From RI-153 sp963721725 (GTDB taxonomy: Bacteria; Chloroflexota; Anaerolineae; Caldilineales; Caldilineaceae), in assembly GCA_963721725.1 (NCBI GenBank), contig CAVRLX010000004.1:1-64000 (forward strand): a stretch of DNA of 64,000 nucleotides. Reading direction: 5' to 3'. The notes below the pieces were generated by a model. That model saw only the letters and a list, made by a program, of their open reading frames with translations. It was not told where the DNA came from and searched no databases. The first letter of the stretch is position 1. Each line of letters opens with the position of its first letter. Both the position numbers and the translations under genes were made by a program. Positions 45,276-53,749 of this stretch are shown piece after piece.

Positions 45276-46376
45276 TCAAGGCGAGGAAAAAGGAGGCAGA
45301 GTAAAGTAGAAGCGGCTTCCGCCAGAACCGTTACTTTCAACACCCACGGTTCCGTGCAGGCGCTCGATAATCTGTTTCACAATGGAAAGGCCCAGGCCGT
45401 GGCCTTGCGTGTGTTCCTGTTGAAGCCGTGTAAATGGGGCAAAAAGCAAGGGTTGTTTATCAGCGGGGATGCCTGGCCCATTATCGCTGACCCAAAAACG
45501 AATCATCTCATCGGGCTGAATACAACTGTTCAGGTCCAGCCGGGGAGGGTTTCCCCCATATTTAATGCCATTGCTAATAAGATTTACCCAGACTTCCTCA
45601 ATCCAGGGCGCGTAGCCGAGCACGAGCGGCCATGCTTGGGGAAGCGTAAACTCAACCTGAGCGCTGGTAATCATCTCGTGCAGGCGCGGCCAGACTTCGG
45701 CCAAAACGAGGGTCATGTCTACGGGAGCGAGCTGCACATCTTGTTTACGCACACTCGCCAGCAGCAGCAGCTCTTCAATGATCTGGATGGCTTTTTGGCT
45801 GCCCTGATAAATAACGCTTAACTCTGCGCGGAGTTCATCGGGCGTGAAAAGGTCGGGTGACTCCGCTAGAAATTCGGCCATCCCCATAATCACAGTCAGC
45901 GGACTCTTGAGATCGTGGGCCACTGTGTGCCCAAAAGCATCAAGTTCGGCATTGCGGGTTTCCAGCGCACTAGAATAGAGACGAAGCGATTCTTCATCTG
46001 CTTTTTGGCGTGTAATATCCTGAATAATGACGGCGCGGTTTTCCCCTTTCACCCGCTCGCGCCGATCCACCGGCTCTACACGCACCAAAAAGTAGCGGTT
46101 TAATTCGCCGTCCCTATATTCCAATTCGGAGGCACTCTCTTGAGCAGTCGCTAGATCCAAAAAATCTTTCAACCGACAATTGCTTACACAGTTGGGGTGC
46201 ATCACTACATGTAACAAACAGCCGGGGGCTTCCGTCACCCGGCCCATTCCCCAGCGCTCCAACGTGCGATTTACACGCAGGATCCGCCCTTGTTGATCGA
46301 GCAAACAGACGAGTTGGGGGAGAGCATCTAAAGTGGCTTCCCACTCTTGTTTGGCCTGTTCGATCTGCTCAAACAT
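45276..46376 (-). CDS. PAS-domain sensor histidine kinase, paralogue
   Basis: A soluble 366-residue kinase related to the one at 40172. Both PAS domains begin with the same EQAKQEWEATLDALPQL block and then LDQQGRILRVNRTLERWG here. The PAS domain has a Cys pair (PNCVSNCRL). The phosphoacceptor is in VAHDLKSPLTVIMGM, and the ATPase domain has NLISNGIKYGG, SDNGPGIPADKQ and HGLGLSIVKQIIE. There is no membrane segment and no response regulator alongside. It is divergent from the glycan cluster starting at 46726. The two kinases may sense the same kind of signal after an old duplication. Confidence 0.9.
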   Translation of the reverse strand: MFEQIEQAKQEWEATLDALPQLVCLLDQQGRILRVNRTLERWGMGRVTEAPGCLLHVVMHPNCVSNCRLKDFLDLATAQESASELEYRDGELNRYFLVRVEPVDRRERVKGENRAVIIQDITRQKADEESLRLYSSALETRNAELDAFGHTVAHDLKSPLTVIMGMAEFLAESPDLFTPDELRAELSVIYQGSQKAIQIIEELLLLASVRKQDVQLAPVDMTLVLAEVWPRLHEMITSAQVEFTLPQAWPLVLGYAPWIEEVWVNLISNGIKYGGNPPRLDLNSCIQPDEMIRFWVSDNGPGIPADKQPLLFAPFTRLQQEHTQGHGLGLSIVKQIIERLHGTVGVESNGSGGSRFYFTLPPFSSP

Positions 46377-46725
46377 CGCTTTCTTCTTTCTCCGACTGGC
46401 AAGAACCGCGGCTTGGTTTTTCCAAAGAACTTGTAGAATTTCTACTAACGTTTACGCTATCCACTCACTTCATCGTTTGCAGCATTCTTGCACAGAAAAC
46501 TCTGTAAAGCTATCCGCAAAAGCAATGTCTATTCTCTCTGCCCGCATATTTATGCTTATTCCAGTCCTGGTCTGTAGTCCGTCGCCAACTGGAGCGCAAA
46601 GCGGGGAGATTGCTCCCTTGCGCCCATTTTTTACGCATCTGATACGCAACCGTGACTTACAAAAATGATGAGTATGGATAGAGTATAGCCACTGGATTCG
46701 CCACTCGCAACAATGAGACAAAGCT
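46377..46725. other. Divergent intergenic region
   Basis: About 350 AT-rich bases between the kinase gene (minus) and methyltransferase gene (plus). Frames here are Cys/Ser/Phe-rich shadows. No recognised RNA or repeat; promoters for both directions should be here, but I cannot name a convincing pair of boxes. Confidence 0.4.
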
Positions 46726-47426
46726 ATGGCAGAAACAAGCTGGAACGCCTGGCAGCACAACCAGGGCTATGGAGACCTAATGTACCGGCGGGCCTTGGGC
46801 ATTGAACCAGAGATGGAATCGGCCAAACAGTTGGTGCGCCTGATCAGACCCTTCTATCGCCCCGGCATGACCGTGCTGGATGTGGGCTGTGGTGGCGGCC
46901 ATTTTGTGCGCTCGCTGCGCAGCATCGACCCGGCGCTGGCCTACACCGGCATGGATTTTACCGACTATTACTTGGCCCTGGCGCGCCAAGTCTGGAACGG
47001 CGATCCCCATATTCACTTTTTGCAAGGCGATCTTTTTCATATTCCAGCCGCCAACAACAGTTTTGACATGGTGACCTGTGTGACGGTGTTGCAGAATTTG
47101 CCCGAATATCGGCTTCCCCTGGCTGAAATGGTGCGGGTTAGCCGCAAGTATGTATTGATGCGGCTGCTCCTGGGCGAGATGACCCACGTGATCAAACGCT
47201 ACGAACACGGGGATCGCGCCAGGAATTTACCTTTTACAACATTTGGAACAGCGTCGATCTGACGGACTATCTCTATGGATTGGGTGTCAAGCGCGTGGAA
47301 GTTCTCCCCGACGAATTCAACATTCAGCTTGCCAAAAATGGCCCGACCAGCACCTATACTTACGGCGATCTACAACTGAACGGCAACGTGTTGATGACCT
47401 GGAAATGGGTCCGAGTAACAAAATAG
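46726..47426 (+). CDS. Class I SAM-dependent methyltransferase, frame broken once
   Basis: A soluble protein of about 233 residues. Motif I is VLDVGCGGGHFVRSL, followed by YTGMDFTDYY and FDMVTCVTVLQNLPEYRLPLAEM. The original frame ends at 47262 in nonsense (NLPFTTFGTASI). The next frame continues with EFTFYNIWNSVDLTDYLYG through NVLMTWKWVRVTK and stops at 47426, so an indel near 47220 is likely. The reconstructed stop is 8 bases before the next gene. It is the first gene of the glycan cluster, so methylation of a sugar or glycosylated protein is plausible but not shown. Confidence 0.8.
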
Positions 47427-47434
47427 GGGATGCC

Positions 47435-48556
47435 ATGTATCTCAATGTACCACTGCACCAACTCTGTGTAGCCCCACACACCACCTTTCGCAACGTTGTG
47501 GAAACGGTGGAACACGGAACCAAACAAATTGCGCTGGTTGTGAATGAATCGATGCATCTGCTGGGGACCATCACCGATGGCGATGTGCGCCGCGCCGTGT
47601 TACAGGGCGTCAACAACGAGACGCCCGCCTCGGCGATTATGGCAACCCACTTTATTGCCGGTACGGGTTCCATGTCGGCGGTGGCAATTTTGGATCTCAT
47701 GCGCAAGCAGTCTGTGCGCCATGTGCCGCTTCTTAACAAAGCGGGGCAGTTGATCGATCTGGTCTGGATCACCGACCTGTTGCATCAGGACATTCCCGAA
47801 TTTCAGGCGCTGATTATGGCCGGTGGTATGGGCACACGTCTGCGTCCACTCACCGACGACATCCCCAAACCGATGCTGCCCGTGGGCAACAAACCGATTA
47901 TGGAACTGATCATCGAGCAACTGCGCCATGCCGGAACGCGCCAGTTCCATGTCTCCACCCACTACAAGGGGCACAAAATCGTCGAGCATTTTGGCGATGG
48001 CAGCCGCTATGGCGTCCACATTGACTATATCAGCGAGGAACACCCGCTGGGCACAGCCGGGGCCTTAAGCTTGATGGATCGTTTGAATCAACCCATCTTG
48101 GTGATGAACGGCGATATTCTGACCCAACTTGATTTTCGGGCCATGCACGCCTTTCACGAAGATCACAAAGCGTTGCTCACCGTGGCGGTGAAGGAATACA
48201 CCGTTGAAGTGCCCTATGGCGTTTTGCAGACCGAGGATGTACATGTGCGCAGCCTGGCCGAAAAGCCCACCCTGCGCTTCTTCATCAATGCCGGGGTCTA
48301 TCTCGTCAGCCCCGAAGCCCAGGCGATGGTCCCCGCTGGGCGACCGTATAACATGACCGATCTGATTGAAGATTTAATTGCCGCGGGCAAACCCGTGGTC
48401 AGCTTTCCGGTACAGGAATATTGGCTGGACATTGGAAAGCACGTGGATTATCAACAAGCACAGCATGATGTTTTGGAGGCAAAATGGGCACAACTCTTTG
48501 GCACGGCAGACGCGTCCTGGTCACAGGTGCCGCTGGTTTCATCGGTAGTCACCTAA
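47435..48556 (+). CDS. CBS-domain sugar nucleotidyltransferase (PtmE-like)
   Basis: A 373-residue protein. Residues 1-115 form a CBS pair (ALVVNESMHLLGTITDGDVRRA and VRHVPLLNKAGQLIDLVWI). Residues 120-345 form a nucleotidyltransferase with the signature LIMAGGMGTRLRPLTDDIPK, then PMLPVGNKP and VMNGDIL. This fusion is typical of PtmE/GlmU-like guanylyltransferases, which make GDP-glucosamine compounds in the legionaminic acid route of Campylobacter. The ATG at 47435 follows AGGGGA. Its end overlaps the next gene by 73 bases, unusually long, so the natural stop may have been lost to an indel near 48480. Confidence 0.85.
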   Translation: MYLNVPLHQLCVAPHTTFRNVVETVEHGTKQIALVVNESMHLLGTITDGDVRRAVLQGVNNETPASAIMATHFIAGTGSMSAVAILDLMRKQSVRHVPLLNKAGQLIDLVWITDLLHQDIPEFQALIMAGGMGTRLRPLTDDIPKPMLPVGNKPIMELIIEQLRHAGTRQFHVSTHYKGHKIVEHFGDGSRYGVHIDYISEEHPLGTAGALSLMDRLNQPILVMNGDILTQLDFRAMHAFHEDHKALLTVAVKEYTVEVPYGVLQTEDVHVRSLAEKPTLRFFINAGVYLVSPEAQAMVPAGRPYNMTDLIEDLIAAGKPVVSFPVQEYWLDIGKHVDYQQAQHDVLEAKWAQLFGTADASWSQVPLVSSVVT

Positions 48557-49477
48557 GCGAACGGCTGGTGGAACTGGGCGCAGATGTGCGCGCCTTTGTC
48601 CACTATAACGCCTTGGGGACGTGGGGCTGGCTGGATCAATCGCCCGTGGCCGACCAGATGGAGGTGGTGGCCGGCGACATTGCCGACGCCGACAGTGTGC
48701 GAGCGGCTGTCCGCGATGTAGACGTAATCTTTCACTTGGCGGCGCTGATTGCCATTCCCTATTCCTATCAAGCGCCCCGCTCCTACGTGCGCACCAATAT
48801 TGAAGGCACGATTAACCTGTTACAGGCCGCCAAAGACGAGGGCGTGGATCGGGTGGTCCACACCTCTACCAGCGAAGTCTATGGCTCGGCCCGCTACGTG
48901 CCCATTGACGAAGCCCATCCGCTCCAGGGGCAATCGCCCTATTCGGCCAGCAAGATCGGCGCGGACAAACTCGTAGAGGCGTTTCACTGCTCGTTTGATC
49001 TGCCCGTGGTCACCGTGCGCCCCTTCAACACATTTGGCCCGCGCCAATCGGCGCGAGCAATTATCCCCACGATTATCAGCCAGGCCCTGGCCGGTGACGA
49101 GATCCGCCTGGGCAACCTGCACCCGACGCGTGATCTTAACTACGTCGCCAACACCGTGGAAGGCTTTGTCAGCGCCGCCAGTGCGCCGGCTGCCGTGGGC
49201 GGCGTCTTCAACCTGGGCACAGGCCGCGAGATCAGCATTGGCGATCTGGCCGACGCTGATCAGCAAGCTGACAGGGCGCACTTTTCATTTGCAAAGCGAC
49301 GAACAGCGACTGCGCCCGGAAAAGAGCGAAGTGGATCGGCTGTTGGCCGACAACACCCAGGCCCGCACCGTGCTGGGCTGGGAACCGCTGGTCTCGCTGG
49401 AAGATGGCCTCACCCGCACCATTGAATGGATGGCTGCCCACATGGAAAGGTATCGCCCCGGTGTCTACACAGTTTGA
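48484..49477 (+). CDS. legB: NAD-dependent 4,6-dehydratase LegB-like, frame broken once
   Basis: A protein of about 330 residues of the extended SDR family. The NAD site is RVLVTGAAGFIGSHL, the active site is STSEVYG with YSASK, and the strings NALGTWGWLD, AALIAIPYSYQAPRSY, EVYGSARYVPIDEAHPL and FNTFGPRQSARAIIPTII are those of LegB. LegB removes water from a nucleotide-GlcNAc to begin legionaminic or bacillosamine-type sugar synthesis. The ATG has GGAGG eight bases before it. The first frame fails at about 49255; the sequence continues in the next frame from LISKLTGRTFHLQ to the stop at 49477. It overlaps the legC start by 17 bases. Confidence 0.9.
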
Positions 49478-50651
49478 GCCTGGCGCACCTGTACTCGAAA
49501 ATACCATCCCGCTCTGTGTACCACAGATCAGCGGCAACGAATGGCGCTATGTCAAAGAGTGCCTGGACAGCGGTTGGGTCTCGTCGGTGGGGAGCTATGT
49601 GGATCGCTTTGAGCGCGATCTGGCGGGCTATGTAGATGCTCGGCCATGCCGTCGCCACGGTGAACGGCACAGCCGCACTGCACACGGCGCTGCTGGTGGC
49701 GGGCGTTGGCCCCGACGACGAAGTGATCACCTCTAGCCTGAGTTTTATCGCCCCGGCCAACGCCATCCGCTATACAGGGGCATGGCCGATCTTTGCCGAT
49801 GCGGAGCCGCAAACGTGGCAGATGGACCCCGCTTGGGTGGCCGATTTTTTGACGGAGCAGTGTGAGTGGCGCAGCGACGCGCTGATCAACCGCGCCACAG
49901 GACGCCGGGTGAGGGCGATTTTGCCGGTGCATATTTTGGGACACCCGGTGGACATGGACCCGATTCTGGACATGGCGCAACGCTACGACCTGCCGGTGAT
50001 TGAGGATGCCACCGAGGGGCTGGGTGCACGCTACAAAGGCCGCGCGCTGGGCACGCTGGGCGATCTGGGCTGCTTTAGCTTTAACGGCAACAAGCTGATC
50101 ACCACGGGCGGCGGCGGCATGATGGTGACGAACAACGAAGCGCTGGCGCGCGCCGCGCCCGCTATCTCACCACCCAGGCCAAAGACGATCCGCTGGAATA
50201 TGTCCACAACGAGGTTGGCTACAACTATCGATTGACCAACGTGCAGGCGGCGATTGGGTGTGCCCAATTGGAGCAAATCGACGGCTACATTGCGGCCAAG
50301 CGACGCATTGCCGCGGCCTATGCCCAACAGTTGGCCGATCTGCCCGGCGTGACGGTGATGCCCATTGCACCCTGGGCCGAAAGCGTTTATTGGCTCTACA
50401 CAGTGCTGATTGAGGGCGGCAGCCGCCATCTCTTAGGCGAACTCCAGGCCCGCAACATCCAAAGCCGCCCGCTTTGGCAACCGTTACACCAAAGCCCCGC
50501 CCACAGTCAGAGCCGATGCGGCGCGCTGCCAGTGGCCGAATCGCTGCACAGGCGCGGGCTGAGCCTGCCCTGCTCTGTAGGCCTTTCCACACAAGAGGTT
50601 CACTACGTCGCGGCGCAGATCGCACAGGTTTTACACGCCGAGATAGCGTAA
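49461..50651 (+). CDS. legC: LegC-family aminotransferase, frame broken twice
   Basis: A PLP-dependent DegT/DnrJ/EryC1 aminotransferase of about 395 residues. The start is GTG at 49461. The segments are IPLCVPQISGNEWRYVKEC (first frame), then AVATVNGTAALHTALLVAG, EDATEGLGARYKG and the PLP lysine in SFNGNKLITTGGGGMM (second frame). The last is VGYNYRLTNVQAAIGCAQLE to the end at 50651 (third frame). Frame changes lie near 49645 and 50155, each inside a region of strong homology, so one gene is meant. It transfers an amino group to the 4-keto sugar produced by LegB. The remaining legionaminic genes (legH, legG, legI, legF) are not in this window. Confidence 0.88.
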
Positions 50652-50712
50652 CAGAAGACGGATCGAGCGGATCGATTTGCGAAATTTCCATTATTTTGAA
50701 AGAGAGCCAGGC

Positions 50713-51294
50713 ATGACTGCACTGCTTTTTGTGGATCAAGAACCCGTCGAACTGGGCGAACTGCCGCTGGAGCAAGTCATCCTCCAGATTCAAGACTATT
50801 TGGGCGAACAGGGACGGTTGATCCAACGGGTGGCGGTGAACGGCGCAGAGATTAGCGGCGATTGGCAAACGGCGCTGGCCGAGGCCGATATCCACGATCT
50901 CTCCCTGACCACTGTCTCGGCGCAACAGCTTTTGATCATTACCTTGCGCGAAACCGCCGATCAACTGCCCCATTTGTGCGACGGGCTAAACCTGGTGGCG
51001 CGGGCTTTCCGCACAGGCGAGGATCATCATGGCTTTGTGGCTTTTGGCGAAACTATCGCCGATCTACAGAGCTATCTGCTCTTTCTGAACACTGTCATGC
51101 CCCATTTGCCCCAACAGGGCAACGCCATCGAAACACAGATTGCCACGTTGGGCGAATGGCTCCAGGAGGTGATGAATGTCTGGGAGAAGGAAGATTATGT
51201 GCTGGTTGGCGACTATCTGCGCTACGAATTGGTGCCGCAGATAGAGGCGGGCGAAGCGTGGGTTCGGGCCGTGGCAAACGAGTTGGATCACTAA
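50713..51294 (+). CDS. Hypothetical protein in glycan cluster
   Basis: A protein of 193 residues from ATG 50713, mostly helical, acidic, with no membrane segment or signal. It begins MTALLFVDQEPVELGELPL and has the pattern of a short N-terminal beta domain (about 1-60) followed by helices (about 75-190; LPHLCDGLNLVARAFRTGED, ATLGEWLQEVMNVW). I do not recognise it. It lies between legC and the Maf-like gene, 13 bases from the latter, so a role in protein glycosylation, perhaps as a partner or acceptor-binding subunit, is possible but only by context. Confidence 0.7.
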   Translation: MTALLFVDQEPVELGELPLEQVILQIQDYLGEQGRLIQRVAVNGAEISGDWQTALAEADIHDLSLTTVSAQQLLIITLRETADQLPHLCDGLNLVARAFRTGEDHHGFVAFGETIADLQSYLLFLNTVMPHLPQQGNAIETQIATLGEWLQEVMNVWEKEDYVLVGDYLRYELVPQIEAGEAWVRAVANELDH

Positions 51295-51307
51295 CGGAGG
51301 TTAGATT

Positions 51308-53596
51308 GTGGCAAAGTTAAAGATCAAAAACGACGGGCGCAACCGGCTCTGGTCGCGCAATTTACAGGCCATGGAGCGCTCCATGCCGGTGGTGGCCGAG
51401 ATGATGGCGAACCACACAGCCAAGCAGCCGCTGGCCCCGATCCCCACCCGCAGCGGACGCCCCAGTTTGCAAATTCAAACGGAACGTAGCCCCATTCACC
51501 TGCACAGCCGCTATGATCCTGTGGCGGAAGCCGACGAATGGCTGGACGCCGTCGGGAGCAGCAATTGGAAATTGGGTCTGGTGCTGGGCTTTGGCATGGG
51601 CTATCACATTGAGGCGTTGGTGCGCCGCTACCCCGAACGCCGTCTTGTGGTGTTGGAGCCAGATGCAGACAGCTTTGCCCAGGCGCTGCGTGTGCGCGAT
51701 CTGCGCGCCGTGCTGCGTCACCCGAACCTGCGCGTGATGATTTTACATACAATGGATGCACGCCGCGTGGCTGCGGAATCGTTCACCTTTTGGCAGCAAA
51801 ATTTGGATCGGGATGAGCTTGGCTTTCTGGCCTGGCCAGTCTATAAACGCCAATGGCCCGATTTCTGGCGCGAAGTTCAGCGACACCTGGGCGAACATTC
51901 GCGTCAAGAATTAATCAACCTGAGCACGTACAAAAAGTTTTCCATTCAATGGCAGACCAATAGCCTGACCAATCTGCACAAAGCCATTCTTGATCCGGGC
52001 GTGCCTGCGCTCTTTGAGACATTCAAGGGCAAACCGGCGATTTTGGTCTCGGCGGGTCCCTCGCTGGAGAAAAATATTCATCTTTTACACGAGGCCAAAG
52101 ATCACGCCCTGATTGTGGCGGTTGGCTCGGCCATCGAAGCGCTGACCCGGCACAACATTCAGCCCGATCTCCTTGTCTCGTTTGACGCCAGCGCCGACAA
52201 CTTCTTCCCCTTTGCCCGCCTGGACACACGCCATATCCCGTTAGTCTATTCGTCGGTGATGTACCCGCTGGTGATCACCGAATATCAAGGCCCGCGCTTC
52301 AGCATGGGCATTGACGTCTACCCCTATGAACGCTGGCTCTATGCCAACGTCGGCACAGACAAGGGCAACGTCAAGAGCGGTCCATCCACGGCCAACCTCG
52401 CCTGGGATCTACTGCGGCAAATGCAGTGTGATCCCATCGTCTTTATCGGGCAGGATCTGGCCTTCACCGACAACAAGACCCACGCTGCCGGTGTCTCGGC
52501 GGGCTATGATGTTTTGGATCGCGTGGAAAGCGCGCCCGCAGGCTATGAGATCGTCAAGGATATCCACGGCAATGCTGTGCTGACCACCAAAGTGATGCTC
52601 TCCATGAAGATCTGGTTCGAGCAACGCATGGCCCATCATCGAGACCGCACCTATATTAACGCCACCGAAGGCGGGGCGCGGCTCGAGGGCACACAGAATA
52701 TGACGCTGCGCCAAGTGTTGGATGCCTATTGCCAGCAGCCCTTTTATGCCCACCAACAGATCATGCAGATCCACAAACAAGAACAGGACAGACTGGCGCA
52801 GCTCCATCTGGAAGCAGGGGTGCAAGCCCTCTTTGGGCGTATTCAGGACGACCTTGCCAAAGTCGAGAACCATTGCCAGAGCGCGCTGGTGCCGCTGCAA
52901 AGGTTGATGCAACTGAACGAGGCGGGTAAGATCACCCAGGCCACCCATGATATGTTGATGAACGATTTTGCCCGGCTGGATAATCAGATTAGCAGCATTG
53001 AGAGCTATCAGTACTTTGTCAAGCCCGCGCTGACCCATTACACGGTGGCCTTTGATAAACTTTCCAGCCAGCTTTTCACCGAGAGCGATGTGACCCAAAA
53101 AGGCCAACGGATGGCCGAACTCTATGCCGGCTTTTTTGGTACGGTTCGCGAAGTAACCGGGCAGATTCGGCAACTGGTCACACAGGCCAGCGAGAATCAG
53201 TCGCCCTACACACGGGCCATATTGCAGACAGAATTGGATGCGGTTTTGGCGCTGTGCGACAAACTGGATATAGTGGCGGCAGATCTGCGCGGCCATCTTG
53301 ATGCAGGCACATTGGAGCCTATCCATCTGGCAGGAGTTGCCAATCATTTCCACTGGAACGATAAAGAATTACAGCACATAGAAGCCTATACGGGCTTTAT
53401 TCACAATATGTTACAGCGAAGCTCGAACTTCAAACTGCCGATCTCTACGGCGGATTTGGGCAGCTTGATACAGCAGATTGACGCTACCCCGGAGTTCATC
53501 GCCAAGGCAGAGATCATGCACACACTCTATGCGAAGATGTCCGCAGCACTGCGCGCCGGCGTGGACCGTGTGCGCGAATTGGGCGGGATCGGGTGA
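51308..53596 (+). CDS. Maf/DUF115 family protein (motility-accessory-factor-like glycosyltransferase)
   Basis: A 762-residue cytoplasmic protein. The N-terminal region (about 50-200) has a Rossmann-like site LGLVLGFGMGYHIEAL and RRLVVLEPDADSF. The central DUF115/MptE-like domain holds KPAILVSAGPSLEKNI, ALIVAVGSAIEALTRHN, DLLVSFDASADNF and CDPIVFIGQDLAFTDNKTHA. A long helical C-terminus (about 490-760) follows. In Campylobacter, Aeromonas and Clostridium, Maf proteins transfer nonulosonic acids onto flagellin. Start GTG 51308 has GGAGG in front. Its position after legB/legC fits transfer of a legionaminic-type sugar, but no flagellar gene is in the window, so the target may be another surface protein. 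Confidence 0.88.
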   Translation: MAKLKIKNDGRNRLWSRNLQAMERSMPVVAEMMANHTAKQPLAPIPTRSGRPSLQIQTERSPIHLHSRYDPVAEADEWLDAVGSSNWKLGLVLGFGMGYHIEALVRRYPERRLVVLEPDADSFAQALRVRDLRAVLRHPNLRVMILHTMDARRVAAESFTFWQQNLDRDELGFLAWPVYKRQWPDFWREVQRHLGEHSRQELINLSTYKKFSIQWQTNSLTNLHKAILDPGVPALFETFKGKPAILVSAGPSLEKNIHLLHEAKDHALIVAVGSAIEALTRHNIQPDLLVSFDASADNFFPFARLDTRHIPLVYSSVMYPLVITEYQGPRFSMGIDVYPYERWLYANVGTDKGNVKSGPSTANLAWDLLRQMQCDPIVFIGQDLAFTDNKTHAAGVSAGYDVLDRVESAPAGYEIVKDIHGNAVLTTKVMLSMKIWFEQRMAHHRDRTYINATEGGARLEGTQNMTLRQVLDAYCQQPFYAHQQIMQIHKQEQDRLAQLHLEAGVQALFGRIQDDLAKVENHCQSALVPLQRLMQLNEAGKITQATHDMLMNDFARLDNQISSIESYQYFVKPALTHYTVAFDKLSSQLFTESDVTQKGQRMAELYAGFFGTVREVTGQIRQLVTQASENQSPYTRAILQTELDAVLALCDKLDIVAADLRGHLDAGTLEPIHLAGVANHFHWNDKELQHIEAYTGFIHNMLQRSSNFKLPISTADLGSLIQQIDATPEFIAKAEIMHTLYAKMSAALRAGVDRVRELGGIG

Positions 53597-53749
53597 TTTG
53601 CAGAATGACCGCTGCAATTTCCCAATCCCCAGTCTCTCTCACTCAGTCTGCGAGAACCTTACCAAGGGCGATCAATTGGCAACTGTCAGTAGGCATGGTA
53701 ACCTTGATGGGCAGTACGCCCCCCATCCAGACACCAACGAGGGATTTCC

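Noticed and set aside
45186..45821. 211-codon plus-strand frame
   Set aside because: Antisense to the histidine kinase gene, which has all kinase motifs.
46726..53596. Flagellar gene cluster
   Set aside because: Maf proteins suggest it, but no flagellin, hook, motor or export gene is in the window.
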